A DNA stretch of 64,000 nt from Karstenula rhodostoma CBS 690.94. Its lineage: Eukaryota > Ascomycota > Dothideomycetes > Pleosporales > Didymosphaeriaceae. Positions within the stretch are counted from its first letter, which is position 1, and every line of letters starts with the position of its first letter. The position numbers and the translations under genes were made by a program. The notes beneath the pieces are model-generated. The model made no database searches and was not told where the DNA came from. It saw only the letters and a program-made list of their open reading frames with translations. This document shows positions 37,851-51,700 of the stretch, piece by piece. Location of the stretch: the NCBI GenBank assembly GCA_010093485.1, contig MU001516.1, positions 524,184-588,183 on the forward strand, read 5' to 3'.

Positions 37851-38880
37851 GGATAACTACTAGTTCTATTTAATACCTATTAACTACTATCTAGAGTAAA
37901 TATTTCTAGAAATAAGTAAAGTAAGAACTACTCTAGCCTAATAAAGTTTCTATATTAATAAATATATAATTTATAATACTTAGGCTATCCTTTAGAATAA
38001 ATATAAAGCTATATATTTTAAATAGATTAATAAAATTAAGGAAATAGAGAGAAATAAATAGAATATAAATTTACTATATAACTTTAGAATATATTTTATA
38101 AAGATAGTTAATTTTAGAGATAACTATAAAGTAAGGAGGATTATTTTAAAACTAAACTAGATTATAAAAATATATCTTATATTAGAATAGTATAATTAAC
38201 TACTTCTACTATATATTTAAAATAGAGACTAGAATATAGAAGGACTAGATATATAATAAAAAAAATAGTAATATTATATATCTATACCTTACTAAGCTAA
38301 TAACTAGATAATATATAAAAAATACTTCTATAGAGGAATATAGATAAGTTAATATTCTATTTAATTTTAAATAAAGTATAATTATTTTTTATTTAAATTT
38401 TTTATCTAGGTAACGCGCTAGTTATATAATATAGGCTTAGTGTAGATAAGTAAATAAAGTACTTAAATAAAATATATACTACTTAAACTCTCTATTTTTT
38501 TTATTTCCTACTCTTATTTATTTTATCTTTTAATACCCTTTTATTACCTCTACTATAGTTTCTATTTCTATTACCCTTAGTTACTATAATATTTCTAGTA
38601 TTATAAGTATAATAACTAACTAAATTTAGCTAGAAGAAATACTAAATATACTAAACTTTTCTAAGGATCCTTAAATAATATAGCCCTAGCTAATAGGCTA
38701 CCTTTAACTAAATAAGTAATAAGCTAGAAACTTTTCTATAAATTTTTATAGTAATTACTAATTTAGTATAGATTAGAACTTATTATAATAGAAATTAGTT
38801 TACTAATATTATTTAGTATATAGTCTCTTTTTCTTTTTATTATCTCTTCTTTTCTATTTATAAAACTATATTAGTTTAAT

Positions 38881-39090
38881 ATATTTACTATTTACTACTA
38901 TTATACTCCTATACTAGTATAGGGGGGGATATTAAAAAGTTTTCTATATATTTTTATATATTTATAACTACTATATTTTTATACTAGTCTAAGGGGGGAT
39001 ATTAAAAAGTTTCCTATATATTTCTATATATTTATAACTATTATATTCTTATACTAGTCTAAGGGGAGATATTAAAAAGTTTTCTAAGTA
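38881..39090 (+). repeat. 70-bp G-run triple repeat, copy 4
   Basis: ATTAAAAAGTT(T/C)CTATATA recurs at 38,931, 39,001 and 39,071, an exact 70-bp period. It is preceded by AGGGGGGGAT, AGGGGGGAT and AGGGGAGAT. The purine runs next to TATTAAAAAG resemble a polypurine tract followed by an LTR start, but three head-to-tail units argue for a minisatellite. Confidence 0.88.
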
Positions 39091-41395
39091 CCCCTTATAT
39101 ACCTATAATATATTATCTAATATAGAGATCTCCTCTTCTAGTATTCTAGATTTAGAGAAGTATATTAATAAATTTAGTTTTCTAAATTAGTATAACCTAA
39201 ATTCTAACTAGCCTCCCTTACTTTAACTAGACTTAAATAAAGCTAGCCTTACTATATTTAATCTAGCTATAAAGTAAAAGTATACTAGATTACTAAATCT
39301 ATATATTTCTACTTCTATAGTATAAATTAAATATATAAATACTTTCTAAAACTTTTCTAATTATCCTCTTAATAACTAATTACTAGATAATATATCTATT
39401 ACTTTCTTTAAAAATAAAATATTTAACTATAGTAATAGTAGAGATATAGAGAATATAATAGTTAATAAAATAGAAATAATTTTAATTTATATAAATAAAA
39501 CCCTATATATATTAGACTTAGTACTTTTTTTAAAGTAGATTACTAGTTCTAGAAATTTTACTAATAAGATATTTACTATATCTTCTAATACCTTTATCTA
39601 AATATATATTATAAATCTACTTATTACTTTAGCCTATAAAGAAATTATATAGTATATTAAACTTAATAAGTAGTTACTAAGTCTAGATAAAATAGTTAAA
39701 AAGGGTATTTTAAAAATAGATAAGGTTCTATTACTTATTATCCTATCTAAAGTATAGTAGTCCTAGAATTTAGTATTCTATTAGGCCCGTTTTATAAAAA
39801 AAGTAGAGTATATTTTTACCTAACCTATATAATTATTCTTTAACTAAGTAAAGATTAAGGGAGAAAATATAACCCTTATATATTTATAAATTAGTTATAA
39901 GATTATCTTATAATTAAACTAACTCCTTAATAAGGTATATACCCTTAAAAATTTAATAATATTAATCTAAAAGGGTTATATAAAGGCCTTTACTATATAG
40001 ATATAATCTAGTACTATTAGAGTATAGAATAGAAAAATAAATATATAAGTTATATAAAAGGTAGCTAATAATATTAACTTTTAAGGTATACCTTCTTACC
40101 TAGCTATAAAATAGTTAAAGGTTAGTAATTCTAATTTAATTTCTAAGTTAGAGGAGAATCTATTTATTTATAATAATACTACCCCTAATATAGTAGAACT
40201 ATAATATATCTAAAGGATATTAAATAAAAAAGTTTTTATATTTTTTCTAACTAATATTAAAAAATAGAATACTTATATTTTATAAAATCTAGCTACTAAA
40301 ACTTAGCTAGAAAAGTCTATATATTTATATCTAATAATAGTTTATATAATAAATATAGATACTACTAAGTACTAGTTATATAGAGCCTCTATTAATATAT
40401 TTTAGAAATATATAAAATACTATCTACGCGATATTAAGACTATTATAAATTCTAATTATACTAAAAATCTAATTATTTATATAGTTAATAATTTTTATTA
40501 AAAGTATTTAAAGATTACTTTACTAGCTTTCTAGCCTATAGTAGAGAATAGTATATTAGTATTCTATATACTAGAAATAGTTATTAAAGAGAAAGTAGAA
40601 ATAGTTTATAGGGATACTAAAAATATTATAGTAGAGAATAACTATAATATACCGCGAAGAAGTAAATAGAGTAAAGTAACTAATATAATATTTCTTCCTA
40701 TTAAATAAACTAATAACTATAGTATAGAAATTTTTAAAATAGGTAATAATAATAGTATATTCGCCCTAATATACTTTAAAAAAGTCTATACCTCTATATA
40801 TATTATTAATATAAGGTATAAGTTAATATTATATATAATACTTTTTTTTAAATAGTAGTAGATAGTTACTATAAAATAAATAGCTAATATACTAGTTAGT
40901 ATTAATAAAGTAGTATCTATTAAAGATAAAATTATTACTAATATAATTAAATTAGGTAAAATTATTTAAGTAGGGATAATTATACTTAAAATATATTTTT
41001 AGTAGGTTTATAGAAAACTTTTCTATAAACCCCCTAGCTATACTCTATTCTACTCTACTAACTTATTATAGATTATACTAAATTATAAATACTACTTTAA
41101 TTTAAAACTTATTAATATCTATAAAAAGTAACCTATCTAGCCTATTATAAATTTAAATTATAAATAGTCTAGAGATAAATCTAGGCCCTTTCTTTATTTT
41201 ACTTTAGCTAAATTTTACTATTAAATAGTAACTAAGCTTATATAAATATTAATTTATTTTACTATTTTTATAATCTCCCCTAATAAATTATTAGCTATAT
41301 CTAGTTTTAAAGTAGTTACTAGTTTCCCTAATACTAATTTAAGTATTTAAAACTATAAAAATTCTTATAATTAGTATATTATTTTTATAGTCTTT

Positions 41396-41680
41396 TATTA
41401 GATTATATATATATATTATTACCTATAGTATAGTATACTTATTATTATAGTAAATTATAGTAACTACTAGTAGTAGTAGGTAATAAGTATAAAAAAAGAG
41501 GCTAGAATATTTTATACTATTAGGACTAGTATAGGGTACTAAAATATTATTTAAGGGCGTATCTTAATTAGACTTAGAATAATAATTAATTATAATAATT
41601 TATATAAATATATATATATAACTAACCTATCTATATCTATAATTTATAGTAATTTATTATTATTTATAATAGATTTAATA
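41396..41680 (+). repeat. Copia 5' LTR (285 bp)
   Basis: It runs from TATTAGATTATATATATATA to TAGATTTAATA. TA at each end stands for the usual TG...CA after RIP. It differs from the 3' LTR by transitions only, as far as I could compare. Confidence 0.9.
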
Positions 41681-41699
41681 ATTAAGAATCTTATTACCT

Positions 41700-44600
41700 T
41701 ATTACTAACTATACGCGCTAAATAATATAATACTATCTATTAAATCTATAAAGACTTTTCTTACTACCTCTATATAGTATATAGAATAGCTAATAGTACT
41801 AAAAATATAAATAAAAGCTAATTAAGTATAGTATATATTTAACCTAACTAATAGTAAGGTACTAAAGCTATAATTATAAGTACTATAGCTACTAGATCTA
41901 TATTAATTTATATATAATAATAATCTAATACTAAATAGTCTATATATTTTTATAAATATATAAAAGTTATAGTAAAACTTATAAGTTAAATACTATAAAC
42001 TATAATCTAATTAGTATAAAATAGAACTAGTAGAATATTATATAGAAATATAGGGAGTAGAGAAATTTATATTATACCTATAGGGTTCTATTATAGCTAA
42101 CCTATTTAGTATCTACTACCTTTCTAAGAAACTATATAAAAAATAGATCCTCCTTATTATAAAGAAAATAGGAATTAATAATAAAGAAGTAAAGTTATAA
42201 GTATAATATAAATATCTATATATTATCTAAAATATTAAAAGGTTAACTAAATAGAATCTCTAGCTAGCTAAATATAATCGCGTAGTATTTACTACTAAAA
42301 GGTAAGATTATATAGAAACTATAAATAATATAACTATTCTTAATAATTTTATAAGAAATATTATAGTACTAAATAAAGTATATACTACTACTTTTAAATA
42401 GACCCTCTAAAATAAATAGAAGATAATATACTAAAATATAATAAAAAGGTTTAGACTCTATATAGAGTATTATTATTTAATTAAAATTATAATTAGAATT
42501 ATATTTATTACTAGAGGAGAACTAGATATTAGTATTAAAGGGGATACTTTTTATACTAGTAATAGTATACCTATATAAATATAAGATACTTAAAAATAGA
42601 AATAGAGTATAATAATATTCTTATAGAGATTATATAACCCTAATTTACTTATACTATATAGGTAAGAATCCTTTATACTATATAGGTAAAACTCTATACT
42701 ATATAGGTAGAATATCTCTATACTATATAGATAGGGAGGTTATAGAAGGAATAAAATACTTTACTAGTAAATAAAAAATTAAGGTATAAATAAAAAAAAG
42801 TATCCTATATATTCTATAGAATATATACTAAAGGATTACTATTATACCTTTTTAGAAAAAACTCTAGTATAGTAAAAACTATAACTAGAATAGAATAGTT
42901 TTATTAAGTATAATATCTAAAATAATCCCTTAATATAAAAATAGATATATATATTTAAATAAATATAATCTAGAATACTATAAATTAAATAGTTATATAC
43001 TCCTATATTAACCTAAATATTAGAGGCTAGTAATAAATAATTAGAAGGATAAAAAATTACTATAATCTCTATAAGTTTCTAAGTAACCTCTTAATCTAAC
43101 CTTTATATATATCTACTATAAATTTTATTAATCCTCGACTTAGGTACTATATATTATATTTTTAATAATATTAATTAATTTATTTTATTCTAGCTACTAA
43201 TACTAGAAGACTTTATATAGGTAGATAATATATAGGTCTAGATATAAGGATATAAAAGTATTTACCTTAGACTATAAAATTACTAAAGAAATAGTATAAT
43301 TAGACTTAATAATATAGTTTACTACTCTAATCTACTCTATAATCTAGTATTCTTTTAACTACTTAGATATTAAGAACTATAGTAGAATACTAAATTAGAA
43401 CCTATAATACTAAAATAGGCTAATAATACTATTATAGTAGAACTATAAAAGCTATATAATTAATAGGTACTAGAGTATAAATCTACTAATAATATTTATA
43501 CTATTATATAAAATATAGTATATACTATATATAAAATAATAATATATATAAAATATAAAGTAAAAACTATAAGTATAGCTATATAGTATAAATAACTAGG
43601 TTACTTAGAACTAAATATACTCGAGTATCTAGTATAGTAAGCTAAGGGGGTATATATTAAAGGTATTTCTATAGTAAAATATAATATCTATAAATAAGCT
43701 AAATTAAAATAATAGATTAGATATATATCTTAACTAAATAATTAAGGATCTAGTAAATATATTATAATTAACTTTTATAACTTTAAACCTAATAACTCTA
43801 CTAAAGAGAAAAGCTAAATATTAATTACTAATTAATACTCTAGCTATATATAGGACTTCTACTTTAAAGATAACTATCTAGTAAGGACTATTATTAAGGT
43901 ACTTAGTAGTTTTATACTATTTATAAAAGTATAGTTTAGTATAATAGTTAAGATTATTAAATTAGATAATAAAATCTTTATAGTAAAAGTAAATATTAAA
44001 TACTAATATATAAGCTAAGGTATTAAAATTAAACCCTTAGTACTAGATATATAAGTATAAAATAGAGGAACTAAGTACTTAGGGGGTATAATAAAAGAAA
44101 AAGCCTATATAATATAACTTAATATAAATCTTCTATAAAAAATATAGTCTAAAATTACTAGAACTATAGTATACCTATATAATTAAATACTAAATTATAG
44201 GAATTACTAATATTTACTATATAAGGTATTTTTTATAATAGTTACCCTTATTAATAGAATAGTAACTTAGCCTTAAAAATTAAACCTAGTATACTTTAAA
44301 GTATATAGAAGTAAAGCCTTTACTATAACTAATAATATATAGTATAGAAAAAGTAAGCTATAGAGACTTAATCTAAAGATATAGATTAAATACTTTATAG
44401 AATACTAATTAATAAATATCTAGTATATATAAATTCTATTACTATTAAAAGTAATTAGTATCTATAATATTATATTTAATAAAGATATAGTATTTAATAG
44501 AATATAGGAAGAGTTTATAGATAATCTTATATATAGTACTCTAGAAGAGATTATATTATAGGTTAGGACTATAGAGAAATTACCTACTCTAATAACTAAA

Positions 44601-46630
44601 CTAGAGATAACTTTATTTTATAAAAATAAGTTAATTATAATAAATTATAGTAACTTATAATAATAATAAGAGATATTAAAAGAATTACTAAAGAGGAAGT
44701 ATAATAATACCTATCTATTACTACTAATAATACTATTATTAGTTATACTATTAGTATAACTTATAATATAGAATATACTATTACTAAAAATATAAATAGT
44801 AAATAATTATATATAGTAACTAATAGTAGCTAGTATAAAGATTATACCCTAGGTAGTTATATTTATAGTAGGTATTCTAGTAGGTTATAAAGGTATATAT
44901 AAAGGCTATAACCTCGATAAAATATAAGTAAAATAGATATTTATAAAAGGATTAAAGCCTTATTAAAGCTAGCTACTACTACTACTAATAATTTAAACTA
45001 GACTTAAGAATTACCTAATAGGGGAATTATTTTAAAAAGCTAAATATAAATATCTTACTAGTTATTAATAAATAAACTTATAGATAGAAATATTATAGAA
45101 ACTAATTAAATAAATAGATTACTAAATTCTTAACTATATATAGATATATACCTATAAACTTAATAAATACTATTAATTTCTAAAATATAAGGCTTAACTA
45201 GTTATATAAAAAGACTAGTAGAAGGATATTATTCTATAAAATACCTATATAGTAACTTTAGCTAATTAATTATTCTATATACTTATAGTAATAGCTACTA
45301 GATATAATCTTAAACTAAAATAATATAATATAACTAATACGTTTATATATATAATATTTAATTAAGAAGTCTATATAAGGATATCTATAGGGTACTAAAA
45401 GAGAGGTATAACCCTTAAATTATAAAAGGCCCTCTATAGACTCTAAATCTCGCCTAAACTATAGTAGAAAGAATTTACTATAATATTTAAAGATATAGAT
45501 TTTACTATAATTCTATATAAACTATACTATATAATTAAGGATAGTATTATTATCTTCTTTTATATAGATAATATTATTATTACTTATTACTAAATAAAGG
45601 AGGTAGTAGTAATTAAAATAGTAGAACTACTTAAATAAAAATATACTATAACTAGAGGAGATAATCTATAATAGTTCCTTAGTATAAAGGTTATCTAAAA
45701 ATAAGATTAGTAACTTATATAATTATTATAGACCTTATATATTAAGAAGATTTAATAACTAGTAAATAAAACTAATTACTACTATAATATATCTATAGCT
45801 AATATAGAGCTTAAATCTTAAGAAGGTCTAGCCTTATTATTAGAGATTAATAAGTATTAATAAAAAATTAGATTACTACTATTTATAGTAGTTATAATAT
45901 AATTAGATATTACTTTTACTATATTATAGCTAGTCTAGTTTCTATTAAACCTAGACTAAGTATATTAAAATACTATTAATAAAGTATTATTATATCTCTT
46001 AGCTACTAAATATAAGGGTCTATAGCTTAGAGGTAAATTATACCTCTAAATTACTAGTAATACCTTATTTACTAATAATATAATTAATAGGAAAAGCTTA
46101 TAGGGCTATATAATTAAGTTATTTAATAGCCTAATAGTATAGAGAGTAAATAAATAAAATACTATTACTACCTCTATAATAGAAGTAGAATTACTTACTC
46201 TATTATAGGTAGCTAAGGAAGCTATCTATATTTTAAGATTATTAAGGAAGCTTAGAATTATATTACCTAGCTCTATAATTATAATATAATATAATAATTA
46301 ATAGATAATTTACTTAATAACTTAGAAAGTATTAAAACTCTAGACTAAGCTCTAATATATTAATATCTATAATTACTAGCTATAATAAAAAGTTTTTATA
46401 GGAATAATTACTATTAAGTATACTAAGTTAGCTAAAATAATTACTAATAGACTTATAAAAATACTACTAGTAAATAAATAGCTAGACTTCCTTAACTAAT
46501 TTAAATTAGTTAATATAGAAAATCGAGAGGTAATAAATACTATACTATTTAAAGAAATCTAAAACTATCTTTACCAAGTACTCTAAGCTATTACTTATAA
46601 TCTAGCTTAGATAGTCTAGGGGTATTAAGC
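41700..46630 (+). pseudogene. Copia gag-pol remnant
   Basis: At about 45,550-45,580 a frame reads FYIDNIII where copia reverse transcriptases have YVDD. At 46,146-46,225 a frame reads NK*NTITTSIIEVELLTL then *VAKEAIY, the RNase H block near the pol C-terminus of copia elements. Both stops are TAA or TAG at Gln positions. About 44,480-44,515 reads FNKDIVFN, resembling the conserved R-D-V-x-F-x-E region before the reverse transcriptase. Near 42,655-42,745 there is a short repeat (ATACTATATAGGTA, about 25-bp period). The gene has many nonsense codons and is inactive. Confidence 0.82.
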
Positions 46631-46640
46631 TAAGGGGGTA

Positions 46641-46925
46641 TATTAGATTATATATATATATTATTACCTATAGTATAGTATATTTACTATTATAATAAAT
46701 TATAGTAATTACTAGTAGTAGTAGGTAGTAAGTATAAAAGGAGAGACTAGAATATTTTATACTATTAGAACTAGTATAGAGTACTAAGGTACCGTTTAAG
46801 GGTATATCTTAACTAGACTTAGAATAATAATTAATTATAATAATTTATATAAATATATATATATAACTAACCTATCTATATCTATAATTTATAGTAATCT
46901 ATTATTATTTATAGTAGATTTAATA
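46641..46925 (+). repeat. Copia 3' LTR (285 bp)
   Basis: It has the same ends and the same length as the 5' LTR. It is immediately preceded by the purine run at 46,631-46,640. Confidence 0.9.
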
Positions 46926-48080
46926 CCTTCTATAATTATATAGTTAAGTTTACTGGCCCCTATACTTTCTAGTCCTATATTAAGGAGAATATTAAATTAT
47001 TTACTAAGGAAAATAGCTTTAAATTAGATAAATTTAATTTCTAGAATTATAAGATATAGCCTAATTCCCTATTAACTAAACCCCTAAATAAGTATATCTA
47101 TATTTTTAATTATAAGTTTAGGTTAGTATTTTATAATAAGGTATAGAACTTTTTATAGAATTAAAACTCTATATAGAGGACTATTTTATAGTTATATTTA
47201 TATAAATTATTTTTATTATTAGGCTATCTTATATCTAGGGGTATAAAAAATATTAGAAACTATTTAAAACTACTAGAGAATCTAAACCTTTTTAATAAGT
47301 TTACTAAGTAGAAGAATAAATATTATAAGAAGTTAACTAAAACTAGTTATATTATAGAGTTCTATCTAGGTTATAATAACTCCTACCTACTTAATAAGGA
47401 GAATTCTAAGTAAGTTCCCCTATAGAGAGGTTAGGAAACTTTTCTATATCCCCCCCTAATATATACTAATAATATATAATATATATTTTAGATTTCTATA
47501 TAGTAACTAGGTAGAGTTTATAATAAATACTCTAAGCCCTACTTATAATAAATAGATTACTTAAAATAAGTTTATATAACTAACTATAGTATATTTTATA
47601 TTTAAATATAATTTTAATAGTACTATTATTTCTAAATCTAGAAATACTATTAGTTAGTCTATTTTATTAAAGTACTATTATACTATTAAATAAATATTTA
47701 TACTATTAGATAAATATATTTATAATAACTAGTTTATATATTAGTTTAAGTATATATTTATAATATATAAAAGCTCTAGTAGTTAAAATATTTCTATAGT
47801 TAATATTTATACTTAAAAGACTATCTAGATTATTAAGTTTTACCCTTTTCTTAGATACCTATATATTAAGGTTAATATAAAGAAGTAATCTAAAAACTCT
47901 ATATATAAATATAATAATAATTATTTTAATCTAAAATATAATCTAGACTATAAATTCTAGTTCTATAACTAGTCCTCCCTCTTTAAAGAGTATAATATAC
48001 TCCCTAAGGATAGTCTAAAAGAATATAGTAATTATATTTAATAATTATTTAAAAAAGTACTAGATATAGATTATAATACT

Positions 48081-51000
48081 ATCCCTAATAATATTAACTA
48101 GAATAAGCTTAATAATATCTAGCTTACCTATAAGTTTCTTAAGTACTTACTAAAAATATAAGTAATTATAGTCCTTATTATAGACTAGACTCTAGTTTAT
48201 AATAAGAAAATTATTTTATAGTTTTTTATACCCCTAATTTAGAAACTTATCTAAGAGATTTTTAAACTATTAGGATTTATACTATTTTTAGTTTATTTTT
48301 CTAATAGTATAGCCTAGTATAATTAGATTTAATCTTTTTAAAATAGTATTAAAACTAAAATTTATATTCTTTTTATATCCTTCTAGGTATTTAATACTAA
48401 TTATAACCTCTAGAATAATAGTTATATTAGTATTTTTATAGATTTCCCCTTAAACTAAAATATAGAAAACTAGGCTTTTAGATATTAATACTAAAGTAAC
48501 TAATATCTAAATATATATTTTTTTTATATTACTATCTAAGAAATATATAGTATCTAGTAATATAGGTAAGTTAATTTACTTAGAAGTATTTTAGAAACTT
48601 TTCTATATACCCCCTATATAATAATTATTCTTACTAACTTTTTTAATAAAAACCTATTTACTTTACTAGTATTAATATCTATTTTTTTTAACTATATTAT
48701 TAAGGAAAATAGTATTAAGGAGTTTACTAAAATCTTTAATATTCTAGAGAATATTATTACTTAGGTATATAAAAATATACTAGATATTTTTATTAAAAGG
48801 TCTAAGTATAATATAGCCCTTAATAATATTAACTATAAGTATCTCTTTATTTTTAGTAAATATACTATAAAGTTTATTAAGAAAAAATATAAAAACTATA
48901 AATATTCTTTTAAATAATAGTCTACTCTAGTTCTATTTTCTATTATAATATATACTTTTATAGCCTCTACTTCTACTAGAATTATTATTAAAATATTTAG
49001 TTTTCTAAATAACTTTACTAAGAATATTATTAAATTAGGGTAGCTAGAGTTAGATATATATAAAGTAGTCTAAATAGAGAAATATAATTTTAACTTAAAT
49101 AATATTTTCTATACTAAGTCTATATTTAAAAAAAAGAAGAAATCTAGTATAGCCTATTTTATAGACTATATTTTAAAAATAAGTAATATACTATTTAGAA
49201 TATAGGTAGAGTTTAATAAATATACTAAAAATACTAAAATAAATTTATAAAATATTTATCTAACTATTATTTCTATATAATATAATAGTTTTTAGATATT
49301 TAATAATATTTATATAGAAGTACTTAAGACTACCTAAAAAGCTAATATAGAGTAGAATTCTAATAAATAAGTATTAAATATTAAAGAGTATCTAGATAAG
49401 TATAGTATATAGAATATACTTAATTATATAAAGTAATATTTAATATATTATCTATTTTCTAGTAATTTTATATTTCTAAATATATAAAAATATAATTAGG
49501 TTATAAAATAGGTTAAGGCCTATAAGGGTTTAAAAAATATAGACTATTTAATTATAGTACTAAAAAAGTCTAATAGAAATAATAGAAAAAAAAAGTAGTA
49601 AATAATATTATATAGTTATAGTATAATAGAGATTAAAATAGAGGATAGAAATTAAAGTAAAGAATAAAAATTAAAATAAAGTTATAGTCTAGAACTATAG
49701 CCTAATAATAATAAAAATTAAAGTAGGGTTATAGTCTAGAATTATATAATAATAGTTAGTATAGATAGTTCTAATTTATAGATATATTTTACTATTTATC
49801 TATATTTTTTTACTATAGTATTAAAAATCTACTATAGTAATTTTTACTATAATCTTTACCTTAGATAATATAATCTAGTAATATTTTATATACTATTATA
49901 TAGATAGACCTATTAAAATATTTATTTATAATTTAGTAATTACTTTATAACTTCTCTTTTTTTTTTTTTTTCTAAACTACCTTCTTATTTACTATTCTAT
50001 AATATAAGTATATAATATATTTTAACTCTTCTATAAATTATTTAATCCTAATAAATATTTTACTAATTAACCTATAAAGAAGACTTATAATTACTAATAA
50101 TAAAATAATATCTATACTATTATTAATATAATTTATAAAGTATAAGAGGCTTTTTTTTTTAATAGTATATATTACTTATTTTTTCTAGATAACTAGATAG
50201 AGTTTAGTATTTCTAGAGATATAATAGAGGATTAAGAAGTAGCCTTCTATACTACTAAACTTTAGTTTAGCTAATTAGAGATATTTATAGTTTTAATACC
50301 CCTAGACCTACCTATATAGATATAGTACTAAATAATACTATTTAGAAAAAAAAAGTATAATATTACTTTACTTTTTAATAATATAAATATTAAAACTAAC
50401 TAAAATAAGTTTATTTATCTCTATAATTACGAGGAAGATAGTCTTAAGTAGGTAATACTATAAAAGAAATATAATAAGCACGTTATAGATATTATAATAA
50501 ATATAGTCTAAATAGCTAAAAATATATATTTTATTAATCTAGTAAACTAGTTTATATAGTTAGAATTAGGTAATCTAGATAAGGAATAGATATAGATACT
50601 TAAGAAATATATATTTAAAAAGAAAGAAAGAAAATAACTATTTAAATATTTTAGTAATTTACTATTTATAATAAATAAATTTAGTAACTACTTTTATAAT
50701 AATACTAGTAATAATTTTAATATATATAAGTATTTTAGAATATATACTATAAAGGACCTAAATACCTTTATAAATAATAAATAGACTAGGTATAATTAGG
50801 GGGCTTATAATAAACTTTCCTATAAACCCCCTATCTAATTCTAAGTATAATATAATAATATAATATATAATATTAGTATTTAGTATATAGATAGTATTAG
50901 TATTTAGAGTATAGATATTAGTATTTAGAGTATAAATAAATATAGTTAATATATAGTATTAATATTTAGATTATAAATTAGTAGGGGGTAATTATTCTAA
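48081..51000 (+). pseudogene. Right part of helicase element copy 4, unrecognised
   Basis: This decayed coding-like sequence is seen only in copy 4. Frames on the plus strand have RIP-type stops, but no family is recognisable. Around 50,870-50,960 short units of about 20 bp (TAGTATTTAGAGTATAGATA) repeat, which may mark the end of the element or of a further minisatellite. Confidence 0.35.
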
Positions 51001-51172
51001 TAGAAGTAGAAAAAATATATATACTAGATTTCTATTATATATAAGTATTAGATAGTATAAACCTAACTAATATAATACTATATAAATGGCTATATATATA
51101 CTAAAATAGGTCTAGTACTAGCTAAATTTAATATCTCTAATAGCTATCTATATAAATTTTATATAACTACTT

Positions 51173-51700
51173 ATATATATACTATATAATAAATATCTTA
51201 ATAATAGCTAGACTAATATTACTAAAAATTATAGATAATACTATATATGCCTATATATATATTATATTAAATTTATAGCTATAATATATATATACTTAGT
51301 AGTATTATAATTATATACTATAGCTAGTATATATCTAGACTATATATTAGGGTTATTTATTACTCCTAATCTATATATACTATAATACTAGAAGTTAAAA
51401 AAAGAATAAACTAACTAGATAGTAGGTAAATTATCTATATACTATATAGTAAATATTTTAATAATAGTTAGACTAATACTATTAAAAATTATAGATAGTA
51501 CTATATATATCTATATATATATTATATTAAATTTATAGCTATAGTATATATATACTTAGTAGTATTATAATTATATACTATAGCTAGTATATATTTAGAC
51601 TATATATTAGGGTTATTTATTACTTCTAATCTATATATACTATAGTACTAGAAATTAGAAAAAGGATAAACTAATTAAATAGTAAAAGGGTTACCTATAT
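51173..51700 (+). repeat. 260-bp tandem duplication
   Basis: Two consecutive units share, at an exact 260-bp offset, ACTATATA(A/G)TAAATAT (51,181 and 51,441) and CTATATATACTATA (51,371 and 51,631). They end with a CTAGAA(G/A)TTA segment. Part of the unit (TATTAGGGTTATTTATT...) recurs at about 53,655. Confidence 0.85.

Larger units (their letters stand above)
41396..46925 (+). mobile_element. Ty1/copia LTR retrotransposon, complete in outline, RIP-killed
   Basis: This 5,530-bp element has two 285-bp direct LTRs. It lies inside helicase element copy 4, whose sequence continues on both sides exactly as in copy 2. The flanking five bases are TCTTT (41,391-41,395) and CCTTC (46,926-46,930); the uninterrupted site in copy 2 reads CCTTC, so these are a five-base target duplication later changed by C-to-T. 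A purine run, AAGGGGGTA, directly precedes the 3' LTR and sets the orientation as plus. The gene order (integrase region, then reverse transcriptase, then RNase H near the 3' end) is that of Ty1/copia. Confidence 0.9.
31368..50850 (+). mobile_element. Helicase element, copy 4 (split by a copia insertion)
   Basis: This has the same layout as copy 2 and is generally a little less eroded. It is interrupted at 41,395 by the 5,530-bp copia element and resumes at 46,926 in register with copy 2. Beyond 48,081, where copy 2 gives way to copy 3, this copy continues (CCCTAATAATATTAACTAG) with further decayed sequence to about 50,850. It is therefore the only witness of the element's right part. The right end is uncertain. 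Confidence 0.7.
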
